Assembly (NCBI GenBank): GCA_029246995.1
Contig: JAQWMB010000015.1
Location: 1-43,361, forward strand
Origin: Dehalococcoidia bacterium
GTDB taxonomy: Bacteria; Chloroflexota; Dehalococcoidia; UBA2979
Reading direction: 5' to 3'
Length of the DNA: 43,361 bases
The notes under the pieces were generated by a model. It searched no databases, was not told the DNA's origin, and saw only the letters and a program-made list of their open reading frames with translations. Both the position numbers and the translations under genes were made by a program. This document shows positions 25,565-32,990 of the stretch, piece by piece (position 1 is the stretch's first letter; the number at the start of each line of letters is the position of its first letter).

Positions 25565-26298
25565 TTTTCATATCCATAGCTTAAACAATTAGATTCGTTA
25601 ACAAAAGATATTAGGTGTTTGTGAACGTCACTATTAACTAATGACGGACTTAATATTTGAAAAAAATATGGTTGCAAGACATCATATTTTAATTCTAAAT
25701 TTTTAAAATTCTGACGAATATATATATTATTTACTACATAACTTTTGTAAATAAAACCTCCGTCAACTTGTCCAGTGACCATACGATTGACAACTGAGCT
25801 TGCTGATAAATCATTTGTAATCATTTTATCTATTATAGCTTTTGCATCATCTTGATTAATACTTAACAAATACTTATTTGTAATTAAGCCTAGAGGCACT
25901 TCTTTAGAAGCATAAGCTAACGAAAAATCTTTATTAACAGCATCTGTAATATTATTAAGAAATAATTCTTTTTTAACACTTAGAACAAGTTTGTTAGAAC
26001 AAAAAGGATAGACAATATAATCTGCTAAACATTTTTCTTGAGTTGCACAAAAGAATATATCTGCGTTAGCTCCATTTTCTATTTGATGCTTTAATATTTG
26101 AGAGCCATTATATTGTATAAGTAATTTGTTCTTAAAGTTTTTCTCCACATCGTCTAAAGCTGGCTGTAAGGATGAAGCAGCAAAAATGATAGTCTTTTCA
26201 TTTGATGAAGAATGAGTATTAAAAGTGATATAAACACTAAAAAAAACAATAATAATAATGCTAAATAAAGTAATGAATGATTTTTTTTTATACAACAT
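25561..26298 (-). CDS. modA: molybdate/tungstate-binding periplasmic-type protein
   Basis: Solute-binding protein delivering molybdate or a related oxyanion to ModB. The 245 residues begin with an N-terminal hydrophobic segment at 8-26 without an obvious lipobox, so it acts as a signal or membrane anchor. Then come IIFAASSLQPALDDV, YNGSQILKHQIENGANADIFF (the Ser and backbone oxyanion site of the ModA fold), a variable middle, and VTGQVDGGFIYKSYV. The ASSL and NGS elements fit ModA. ATG start with AAGGAAG seven nt upstream. Overlaps modB by four bases. Confidence 0.83.
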   Translation of the reverse strand: MLYKKKSFITLFSIIIIVFFSVYITFNTHSSSNEKTIIFAASSLQPALDDVEKNFKNKLLIQYNGSQILKHQIENGANADIFFCATQEKCLADYIVYPFCSNKLVLSVKKELFLNNITDAVNKDFSLAYASKEVPLGLITNKYLLSINQDDAKAIIDKMITNDLSASSVVNRMVTGQVDGGFIYKSYVVNNIYIRQNFKNLELKYDVLQPYFFQILSPSLVNSDVHKHLISFVNESNCLSYGYEN

Positions 26299-26322
26299 AT
26301 CTATACTTCCTTAGAATAATTT

Positions 26323-26328
26323 ATTATA
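26323..26328 (-). promoter_or_regulatory. candidate -10 box for modAB
   Basis: On the minus strand a perfect TATAAT lies about 25 nt before the modA ATG, in the 64-bp divergent gap with the yceD gene. The -35 region is weak (TCTTAT at 16-bp spacing). No ModE-like palindrome or molybdenum-cofactor riboswitch is evident in the gap. Confidence 0.35.
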
Positions 26329-26362
26329 CATTGTAAAGTCATTGATAAGATTGAGAATAATA

Positions 26363-26818
26363 ATGCAATTTAATTTATCAGGATTTGAAAATAGTACTAA
26401 TGGAACAATTAAAAAGGAATCTATAAGTAACTTAGCATTCGATGTTAATGCAGATCGCATCATCCAAATTAAAGATTGCTTGTTTATTTTTAATAGAGTA
26501 AACAACGGAGCCTTAATAGAAATTCAATTAACCAATGATGAAATATTTAATTGTGATCGTTGTCTATGCGAATTTACTGCAACATCAATTAACAATTTTT
26601 ATGTTGAGTTAATTTTTGATAATATTTACTCTGAACAAACTGCTATCCCCATAGGAGAACTTGTTTTCAAATCAAATCCTGAACAAGTAGATCTTAGCGA
26701 AATTATTAGGCAACATGTAATTTCAACATATCCGATGAAATCTCTATGCAAAGAGAGTTGTAAAGGATTATGTAGTAATTGTGGAGTAAACTTGAATCAA
26801 CATGCTTGTATGTGTTAG
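26363..26818 (+). CDS. YceD/DUF177 family protein
   Basis: The YceD family sits upstream of the ribosomal protein L32 gene in most bacteria and is linked to 23S rRNA/ribosome accumulation. About 151 residues contain NCDRCLCEF and a C-terminal Cys cluster (LCKESCKGLCSNCGVNL, then HACMC), which probably binds zinc and is typical of the family. The start is the ATG at 26363; an in-frame TTG at 26342 adds seven residues without support. rpmF follows 41 nt later, the classic yceD-rpmF pair ahead of fatty-acid genes. Confidence 0.82.
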   Translation: MQFNLSGFENSTNGTIKKESISNLAFDVNADRIIQIKDCLFIFNRVNNGALIEIQLTNDEIFNCDRCLCEFTATSINNFYVELIFDNIYSEQTAIPIGELVFKSNPEQVDLSEIIRQHVISTYPMKSLCKESCKGLCSNCGVNLNQHACMC

Positions 26819-26859
26819 TTTATCCACTATGATTAAATATTAGTTCAAGGATTAAAGTT

Positions 26860-27096
26860 ATGGCTCTACCAAAAAAACGTACCCCAACTTCAAAAAAACG
26901 TTCAAGAAGAAGCCATCATAAATTTGGCGTTAAATCCTTAATGAATTCTTTTGATTACAAAATTCGCAAACTAGACAATCTTAATAGAGACGATAATGGT
27001 AAGCCATTTAATCTTGCAACGGCTGAAACTGTTGATGTCAAAGATAATGACGATTCTAAAGAAACAGAAGAAAATACTTCAGAGTCAGATAATTAA
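26860..27096 (+). CDS. rpmF: 50S ribosomal protein L32, zinc-less with acidic tail
   Basis: Large-subunit ribosomal protein. The 78 residues begin MALPKKRTPTSKKRSRRSHH, the diagnostic basic L32 N-terminus. The usual downstream C-x2-C zinc ribbon is absent (no Cys in the protein). Instead the C-terminal third is acidic (VKDNDDSKETEENTSESDN), extending beyond the roughly 57-60 residue norm. ATG start with CAAGGA upstream. The pairing with yceD and then fabD makes the assignment firm despite the unusual tail. Confidence 0.9.
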   Translation: MALPKKRTPTSKKRSRRSHHKFGVKSLMNSFDYKIRKLDNLNRDDNGKPFNLATAETVDVKDNDDSKETEENTSESDN

Positions 27097-27127
27097 TAGC
27101 TTCTTATAATTCTTATTTGTTAACATT

Positions 27128-28081
27128 ATGCTTCATAACATCACTCAATCCCTCCCTATTAAAGATAAAACATGTTGGTTATTCCCTGGTCAAGGAGCTC
27201 AGTATCCAGGCATGGCTAAAGAATTCGTAGAATATGACAATGATGTCAAAAAACTTTTTGACCTTGCTTCAGAAATTACTAATAAAGATTTAACTAATAT
27301 TCTTTTAAATAGCTCAGATGATGAGCTACAAAAAACAACATTTGCGCAATTAGCAATTTTTATACATTCCATTGCAGCATTGATTGTTGCTATCAAGTAT
27401 AAGAAAATTAATTACTCACCAGAATTTGTTGCCGGGCATTCGCTAGGTGAATACACAGCATTATATGTTGCAGGTCACTTCACTTTAGAGGAATCATTAA
27501 CAATGATTGATGCAAGAAGTGAAGCAATGCAAGAAGCATGCGATAAACACCCAAGTACTATGTGTGCAGTTGTTAAGCTACAAAGACATATAATTGAAAA
27601 AGAACTTACTGATAATAATGTATGGATTTGTAATGAAAATGCTCAAGGTAACATTACAATTGGTGGAAAAATTACAGATTTAGAAAATATTAAAAGCAAG
27701 CTTATTCAGATAGGTGGTAGGTGCTTGCCGCTTAAAGTAGCTGGTGCATTTCACACGCCATTAATGATAGATGCATCCGTTAAACTGACAAATACATTTA
27801 ATATAATTGAAGTGAAAAGTAGTAAAATAAAAACATTATCTAATATTACTGGTAAGATTTTACCGAAAGATTCTATCAAAACTGAACTAATTGATCAAAT
27901 TATTTCGCCTGTTGAATGGCTTAAAACAATGGAAACTTTAAAGCGGAATAATGTTACAGATGTACTAGAGTTTGGACCAGGTAAAGTTTTATCAAACTTA
28001 TTACGACGTACTACTCAAGATATTGATATAGTAAATATTGATAAACTTTCAGATATTGAAAACTTGGAGTTAAAAAGATGA
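27128..28081 (+). CDS. fabD: malonyl-CoA:ACP transacylase
   Basis: Loads malonyl groups from CoA onto acyl carrier protein for fatty-acid synthesis. The 317 residues show WLFPGQGAQYPGMAKEF, the nucleophile elbow GHSLGEYTALYVAG with Ser105, a conserved Arg in DARSEAM, and the catalytic His in AGAFHTPLM. ATG start. A TATAAT at 27105-27110 might be a local promoter but lacks a good -35. The end overlaps fabG by ATGA. fabD, fabG and acpP form a fatty-acid group interrupted by nusB. Confidence 0.95.
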   Translation: MLHNITQSLPIKDKTCWLFPGQGAQYPGMAKEFVEYDNDVKKLFDLASEITNKDLTNILLNSSDDELQKTTFAQLAIFIHSIAALIVAIKYKKINYSPEFVAGHSLGEYTALYVAGHFTLEESLTMIDARSEAMQEACDKHPSTMCAVVKLQRHIIEKELTDNNVWICNENAQGNITIGGKITDLENIKSKLIQIGGRCLPLKVAGAFHTPLMIDASVKLTNTFNIIEVKSSKIKTLSNITGKILPKDSIKTELIDQIISPVEWLKTMETLKRNNVTDVLEFGPGKVLSNLLRRTTQDIDIVNIDKLSDIENLELKR

Positions 28082-28848
28082 ATATAAACATAGGCACAGA
28101 AGCATTTCTAAGTAATAAAAACGCAATAGTAACTGGAGGTTCTCGAGGAATTGGTAAAGCGATTACGTTATCTTTAGTTAATCTTGGTGCTAATGTAGCT
28201 TTTTTATATAGAAGTAATGATGATGAAGCCTCTAAGCTCCTCAATGAAATGGATCAGTTTCATGACCAATTAATAGCAATAAAAGCAGATATAGTAAATG
28301 AAAATGATATTAAATCTGCATTATCTCAGATAAATGATAAATTTGGCAGCGTCGATATATTAGTAAATAATGCAGGAGTGACTGATGACACCTTGTTAGT
28401 AAGAATGCAACTTAAACAATGGGAAAATGTTATTAGTACAAATTTAACAGGAACGTATAATATGACTAAAGCCGTTCTAAGAGGAATGATTAAAAAAAAG
28501 TCTGGCAGAATCATTAATATCACATCTGTTGTTGGAGAAATTGGTAATTTGGGTCAATCTAACTATGCAGCAGCAAAAGCTGGCATTATTGGATTTACTA
28601 AATCTACAGCTCGGGAAGTCGCAACGCGCAACATAACAGTCAATGCAGTTGCTCCTGGTTTTGTTGAAACAGAAATGACCGCAGATTTATCAGATGAACA
28701 AAAAGAAGCGATTTTACAAGCTATCCCTATGAAAAAATATGCAACCACTCAAGATATTGCATCTATGGTTTCTTTTCTATGTTCTGAAGATGCATCATAT
28801 ATTACAGGGCAAACCTTTAATGTTGATGGCGGATTAGTAATGTATTAA
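28078..28848 (+). CDS. fabG: 3-oxoacyl-ACP reductase
   Basis: NADPH-dependent reduction of 3-oxoacyl-ACP in fatty-acid elongation. The 256-residue classical short-chain dehydrogenase has the TGGSRGIGKAI cofactor motif at 19-29, NNAGVTDD, and the catalytic Ser with YAAAK (Ser in NITSVVGEIG, then Tyr and Lys). It ends in the usual ITGQTFNVDGGLVMY. ATG start overlapping the fabD stop. Position between fabD and acpP supports FabG over other SDRs. Confidence 0.95.
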   Translation: MNINIGTEAFLSNKNAIVTGGSRGIGKAITLSLVNLGANVAFLYRSNDDEASKLLNEMDQFHDQLIAIKADIVNENDIKSALSQINDKFGSVDILVNNAGVTDDTLLVRMQLKQWENVISTNLTGTYNMTKAVLRGMIKKKSGRIINITSVVGEIGNLGQSNYAAAKAGIIGFTKSTAREVATRNITVNAVAPGFVETEMTADLSDEQKEAILQAIPMKKYATTQDIASMVSFLCSEDASYITGQTFNVDGGLVMY

Positions 28849-28859
28849 GGATGCAGGAT

Positions 28860-29273
28860 ATGTCGAACTCTCGTCATAAATCAAGAATAGCAATTTTTCA
28901 GTCAATATATGAATCTGAATTAACTAATCATGCAATAGTAGATAGTTTTACTAATGTCGCAGAATCATTAAAGCTATCAGATTCTAGTAAGAATTTCTGT
29001 AGTGAAATTATTGGTGGCATTATTAAAAATAAAAAAGAGATTGATAAAATGATAGAAAGTAAAGCTACTCAATTTCCAATTGATCAAATGCCAACAGTCG
29101 ATCTTGCGATTTTAAGACTAGCTATATATGAAATAGACTACCATGAAGACAAACAACCTATTGAAGTTATAATAAATGAAGCTATAGAAATTGCAAAAGC
29201 ATATGGTTCAAATTCTTCAGGAGCATTTATTAATGGCGTACTAGCTGGTATATTTAATGAACCAAAAAAATAA
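28860..29273 (+). CDS. nusB: transcription antitermination factor NusB
   Basis: All-helical RNA-binding protein that with NusE (S10) loads on boxA of rRNA operons. About 137 residues; SRHKSRIAIFQSIYESEL is the usual N-terminal R-x2-A-x2-lQ-x-lY pattern and DLAILRLAIYEI with PIEVIINEAIEIAKAYG is the conserved C-terminal part. Two starts are possible: ATG 28851 and ATG 28860. I prefer 28860, because AAGGA then lies at normal distance, whereas for 28851 it is adjacent. Placed between fabG and acpP. Confidence 0.88.
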   Translation: MSNSRHKSRIAIFQSIYESELTNHAIVDSFTNVAESLKLSDSSKNFCSEIIGGIIKNKKEIDKMIESKATQFPIDQMPTVDLAILRLAIYEIDYHEDKQPIEVIINEAIEIAKAYGSNSSGAFINGVLAGIFNEPKK

Positions 29274-29296
29274 TTATTAAATGAAAGTAGGTTAAT

Positions 29297-29560
29297 ATGG
29301 CTACCGTTTTTGATAGAATAAAAAATCTTATTGTTGATCAATTAGGAGTAGATGAAAGTGATGTTTCTATGGAAGCATCTTTTATTGATGATTTGAATGC
29401 TGATTCACTAGATCTAGTTGAATTAATTATGTCGATGGAAGAAGAATTCTCACCTGAGGGTGGAGAGCAAATAGAGATATCTGATGATGATGCAGAAAAA
29501 ATACGAAGCGTTAAAGATGCAGTAGATTATTTAATAAATGCTGGAATTAAAGACGAATAA
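29297..29560 (+). CDS. acpP: acyl carrier protein
   Basis: Carries growing acyl chains on 4'-phosphopantetheine attached to Ser37 in [11 protein letters not shown]. The 87 acidic residues have [20 protein letters not shown] at the start. Compared with E. coli AcpP, the loop after the EEEF motif has about five extra residues (SPEGGEQ) before [14 protein letters not shown] start with AGTAGG upstream. It follows nusB by 23 nt and precedes the tat genes. Confidence 0.95.
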   Translation: MATVFDRIKNLIVDQLGVDESDVSMEASFIDDLNADSLDLVELIMSMEEEFSPEGGEQIEISDDDAEKIRSVKDAVDYLINAGIKDE

Positions 29561-29582
29561 ACAAGCAAAAGATAGGTTATAA

Positions 29583-29987
29583 ATGGACATATTTGGAGTT
29601 GGGATATTTGAAGCACTACTAGTTATGGTGGTAGCGCTTATTGTAGTAGGACCAAACAAATTTCCAGATATAGCTAAGAGTGCTGGAAGATGGTTTTCAG
29701 TTGCAAGAAACTATGCTGCAGAAGTCAGAACTGACATAGAGAGTGCAACAGCTGAGATAGAATCCGAAGTTAAAAGAGAGCAAGATTTTGCTGATGGTTT
29801 TATTGACGATTTAAATTCAATGGAAAAAGAAGCGTCTCAAAATATGCCAAAAGTGCTTAGTGCAGAACCCATTTTTGAGACAAATATTGATGATTTTAAA
29901 AAAGATAATTCTTTAATAGATAACACAAGTCCAGAAAAATTAGACAGTAATTCTATTAAAGAAGAAGAAAATACAACTAACGAATAG
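29583..29987 (+). CDS. tatA: Sec-independent translocase subunit TatA/TatB
   Basis: Pore-forming or TatB-like subunit of the twin-arginine translocase. The 134 residues have one N-terminal hydrophobic helix (FEALLVMVVALIVVGPNKFP), the amphipathic helix DIAKSAGRWFSVARNYAAEV, then a long acidic, probably disordered tail. The hinge Gly-Pro is typical. Only this one TatA/B gene is next to tatC, so it may serve both roles, or another copy lies elsewhere. ATG start. tatC begins six nt downstream. A Tat substrate (the solute-binding lipoprotein at 38001-39626) is encoded in the same window. Confidence 0.88.
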   Translation: MDIFGVGIFEALLVMVVALIVVGPNKFPDIAKSAGRWFSVARNYAAEVRTDIESATAEIESEVKREQDFADGFIDDLNSMEKEASQNMPKVLSAEPIFETNIDDFKKDNSLIDNTSPEKLDSNSIKEEENTTNE

Positions 29988-29993
29988 TATAAA

Positions 29994-30731
29994 ATGAACG
30001 AGTTAAATCCTATTAAAGACAGAGAGATGACTCTATTAGAGCATTTTAAAGAGCTCCGTGTTCGTATTACTTGGATGGCTGGTGCCATCGCTATAGGAAT
30101 GATGATAAATTTTGTCGCTTTTGGATTTCAAGTAATGGAATTTTTACAAGTTCCTGCACAAAAATCAATTCCTGATTTTAAGCCACAATTTACTGAACCT
30201 TTAGAAAACCTAGTGGCATACTTTCAAGTTGGATTACTGGCGGGCTTAGCATTTGCTATGCCAGTAATCGTTTATCACATAATGCGCTTTGTTTCTCCTG
30301 CTTTATCAAAACATGAGAGACGCTGGGCAATACCCATTGCAATTGGAGCTTCGCTTTCTTTTCTTGGAGGAATGGCATTTGCATACTATATTGTTTTACC
30401 ATTAGCACTTAATTTCTTACTAACCTTTGGTGAAGATGTAGCTAGGGCTGACTGGCGAATTGGTAATTATAATAACTTTGTAACTAGAATCTTATTAGTA
30501 TTGGGCTTAGTATTTGAAACCCCTTTATTTGTTATGGGCCTAGCTAAAATGAAGGTTGTAACTGCAAAAGTACTTCTGCAGAGATGGCGAGCTATGGTTG
30601 TAATGTCTTTTATAATCTCTGCAATCTTAACACCAACAATTGACCCAGTTACCCAAACATTGGTAGCAGGCCCTATGATTGTTTTATATTTTGTAGGTAT
30701 TGGGTTAGCATGGTTAGTAAGAAGAGAATAA
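29994..30731 (+). CDS. tatC: Sec-independent translocase subunit TatC
   Basis: Multi-pass receptor for twin-arginine signal peptides. The 245 residues begin with a cytoplasmic segment LLEHFKELRVRITWMAG (the HxxELRxR signature), then six hydrophobic segments. The periplasmic loop FTEPLENLVAYFQVGLLAGL and RWAIPIAIGASLSFLGGMAF are typical of TatC, with a late PTIDPVTQTLVAGPMI. ATG start without a strong Shine-Dalgarno; coupling to tatA six nt upstream is likely. Confidence 0.94.
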   Translation: MNELNPIKDREMTLLEHFKELRVRITWMAGAIAIGMMINFVAFGFQVMEFLQVPAQKSIPDFKPQFTEPLENLVAYFQVGLLAGLAFAMPVIVYHIMRFVSPALSKHERRWAIPIAIGASLSFLGGMAFAYYIVLPLALNFLLTFGEDVARADWRIGNYNNFVTRILLVLGLVFETPLFVMGLAKMKVVTAKVLLQRWRAMVVMSFIISAILTPTIDPVTQTLVAGPMIVLYFVGIGLAWLVRRE

Positions 30732-30754
30732 TTGATAAAAGTTTTAGATAAAAT

Positions 30755-31309
30755 ATGCACAAATTAGAAATAATATCTCGATCAATTATTAATTGCTCTA
30801 ATTGTCAACTTTCAACAACAAGAATCCATGCTGTCCCAGGTGAAGGGTCAAAAAATGCAAAAGTTATGTTCATTGGCGAAGCCCCTGGGAAAAATGAAGA
30901 TAAGAATGGTGAGCCGTTTATAGGAGCTGCTGGTAACTATCTTAATAAATTACTGGAAATTGCGGGATTGATTCGTGAAGATGTATTTATAACAAATATT
31001 GTAAAATGTCGTCCTCCAAAAAATAGAGATCCCTTACTACATGAAATAGAGGCTTGTTCTCAATACTTAACTGATCAAATTAGTGTTATAAATCCTATGG
31101 TTCTTGTAACTTTAGGCAACTATTCATTAAAGCATTGGTTGCCAAATGAGTCTATATCTAATATTCATGGTAATTTAGTCGAGATAAATAACCTAAGCTT
31201 ATTTCCTATGTATCACCCAGCTGCAGCGCTTTATAGAGGAAACTTAAGGCAAATCATTGAAGATGACTACAAAACACTTGGTCAATATATTGCAAAGCAT
31301 ATTAATTAA
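30755..31309 (+). CDS. uracil-DNA glycosylase, family 4 (Fe-S)
   Basis: Removes uracil from DNA in base-excision repair. The 184 residues have the family 4 layout: Cys14 and Cys17 in INCSNCQL, GEAPGKNEDKNGEPF at 41-55 (motif A), Cys85 in NIVKCRPPKNRDP, Cys101 in EACSQYL (completing four 4Fe-4S ligands), and the C-terminal MYHPAAALY (motif B His). ATG start. It follows tatC by 23 nt and precedes rnj by 11 nt. Confidence 0.92.
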   Translation: MHKLEIISRSIINCSNCQLSTTRIHAVPGEGSKNAKVMFIGEAPGKNEDKNGEPFIGAAGNYLNKLLEIAGLIREDVFITNIVKCRPPKNRDPLLHEIEACSQYLTDQISVINPMVLVTLGNYSLKHWLPNESISNIHGNLVEINNLSLFPMYHPAAALYRGNLRQIIEDDYKTLGQYIAKHIN

Positions 31310-31320
31310 AGGAAAACATT

Positions 31321-32970
31321 ATGAACAATACACTTAAAATAATTCCACTTGGCGGATTGGGTGAAATAGGGAAAAATATGATGTTGATAGAATATCAAAA
31401 TGAAGCAATAGCTATTGATTGTGGAGTAATGTTTCCTAGAGAAGAGCATGTTGGAATAGACGTTATAATTCCAAACTTTGAGTATTTACGAAAAAATATT
31501 AATTTATTAAAAGCTGTCTTTATTACTCATGGTCACGAAGATCATATTGGTGCTGTCCCGTACTTATTAAAAGAATTTAATGTACCAGTCTATTGTTCCC
31601 AATTAACTAAGGGGTTAATTGGGAACAAAGTAAAAGAACATAGGATTCAAGGTAGAGCAAATATTAACTTAATTGAAAATAAACAAGTTGTTAAAATTGG
31701 AAAATTCGAAGTTGAATTTTTCTCTGTAGCACATTCAATCCCTGATGCTGGAGGTTTTATTATAAAAACTCCTATTGTCAATTTAGTGCATACTGGAGAT
31801 TTCAAAATTGACAATCATCCAATAATGAATCAATTTACCGACATTGATAGATTAAAAAAACTTAGCAATAATAATGACACTTTATTATTGGCTGATTCAA
31901 CGTATGCAGAAATACCTGGCCATACACAATCTGAAAAAATTGTTGCAGAAACAATTCATAAAGTTATTAAAAAAACAACAGGTAGAATAATAATGTCAAC
32001 ATTCGCTTCATTAATATCAAGAATTCAAATAGCCATTGATGCAGCAGAAAAAAATAACAGGCGAGTTTTTGTTACGGGCACATCAATGGTCAATAACGTA
32101 AATATGGCAAAAAAACTTGGTTATTTAAAAATTAAGTCATCGACATTAGTAAATAAAAATGAACTAAAGCATATTGATCAAAATAAGTTAATTATTATAT
32201 GTACTGGCTCACAAGGGGAACCTACGTCTGTTTTAACAAGAATGGCTAATGGAACACATCAAAATATCGAGGTTAAAAAAAATGATACAGTCATTCTTTC
32301 ATCAAATCCTGTTCCTGGAAATGAAATGTCAGTTGCAAAAAATATTGATAAACTTTTCAACCTTGGGGCTAATGTTATATATAACAAAATGGAAAATGTA
32401 CATGTTAGAGGTCACGCATCCATGGAAGAATTGAGCATTATTCATAAAGCAATAAAACCTAAATATTTTGCAGGTATACATGGCGAGATGAGACATTTAT
32501 ATTTACATAAAGAACTTGCAATAGCCAATGGTGTTAATAAAAATAACGCATTTGTATTAGAAAATGGTGATATTTTAGAAATTTCAAAAAAGGATATTAA
32601 ATTATTGAAAAAACAAATTCCTGCTGAATATATTTATGTTGATGGTAAAGGAGTTGGTGATGTAGATGATGCAGTATTAGTCAATCGCAATGAATTAGCT
32701 AGAGATGGAGTCATAGTTTGTAAAATACATTTTAATAATACTGATATGAGCATTACGGAAACTGAAGTTTTTTCCTATGGTGTGATTAAAGATGACAATT
32801 TAAATGATTTGCATAATAAAATTATTGACAGCCTGGAGGATTTAATTGATAACAAGACTAGCAAGCAAACTGTACTGCTAGATGAAAATTCATTGAACAA
32901 ACATATAGAAAACTGTGTCTATAAATTTACAAGAAGAAGACCACTCGTATTAGCTTTATTGATAAAATAA
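31321..32970 (+). CDS. rnj: ribonuclease J
   Basis: Metallo-beta-lactamase/beta-CASP ribonuclease with 5'-3' exo- and endonuclease activity in RNA decay and processing. The 549 residues show KIIPLGGLGEIGKNMML at the N-terminus, the zinc site THGHEDHIG with His70, His72, Asp74 and His75, VHTGDFKID, ADSTYAE, the beta-CASP motif STFASLISRI, then SSNPVPGNE and VRGHASMEEL, and the C-terminal RNase J domain ending RRRPLVLAL. ATG start with AAAGGAAA upstream. ftsK follows 20 nt later, an RNase J-FtsK order seen in several bacteria. Confidence 0.95.
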   Translation: MNNTLKIIPLGGLGEIGKNMMLIEYQNEAIAIDCGVMFPREEHVGIDVIIPNFEYLRKNINLLKAVFITHGHEDHIGAVPYLLKEFNVPVYCSQLTKGLIGNKVKEHRIQGRANINLIENKQVVKIGKFEVEFFSVAHSIPDAGGFIIKTPIVNLVHTGDFKIDNHPIMNQFTDIDRLKKLSNNNDTLLLADSTYAEIPGHTQSEKIVAETIHKVIKKTTGRIIMSTFASLISRIQIAIDAAEKNNRRVFVTGTSMVNNVNMAKKLGYLKIKSSTLVNKNELKHIDQNKLIIICTGSQGEPTSVLTRMANGTHQNIEVKKNDTVILSSNPVPGNEMSVAKNIDKLFNLGANVIYNKMENVHVRGHASMEELSIIHKAIKPKYFAGIHGEMRHLYLHKELAIANGVNKNNAFVLENGDILEISKKDIKLLKKQIPAEYIYVDGKGVGDVDDAVLVNRNELARDGVIVCKIHFNNTDMSITETEVFSYGVIKDDNLNDLHNKIIDSLEDLIDNKTSKQTVLLDENSLNKHIENCVYKFTRRRPLVLALLIK

Positions 32971-32990
32971 TAATATATAAAGGTAGATAA

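Noticed and set aside
26299-26362. Molybdenum-cofactor riboswitch or ModE operator before modA
   Set aside because: The gap is only 64 bp and shows no extended stem or ModE-type palindrome.
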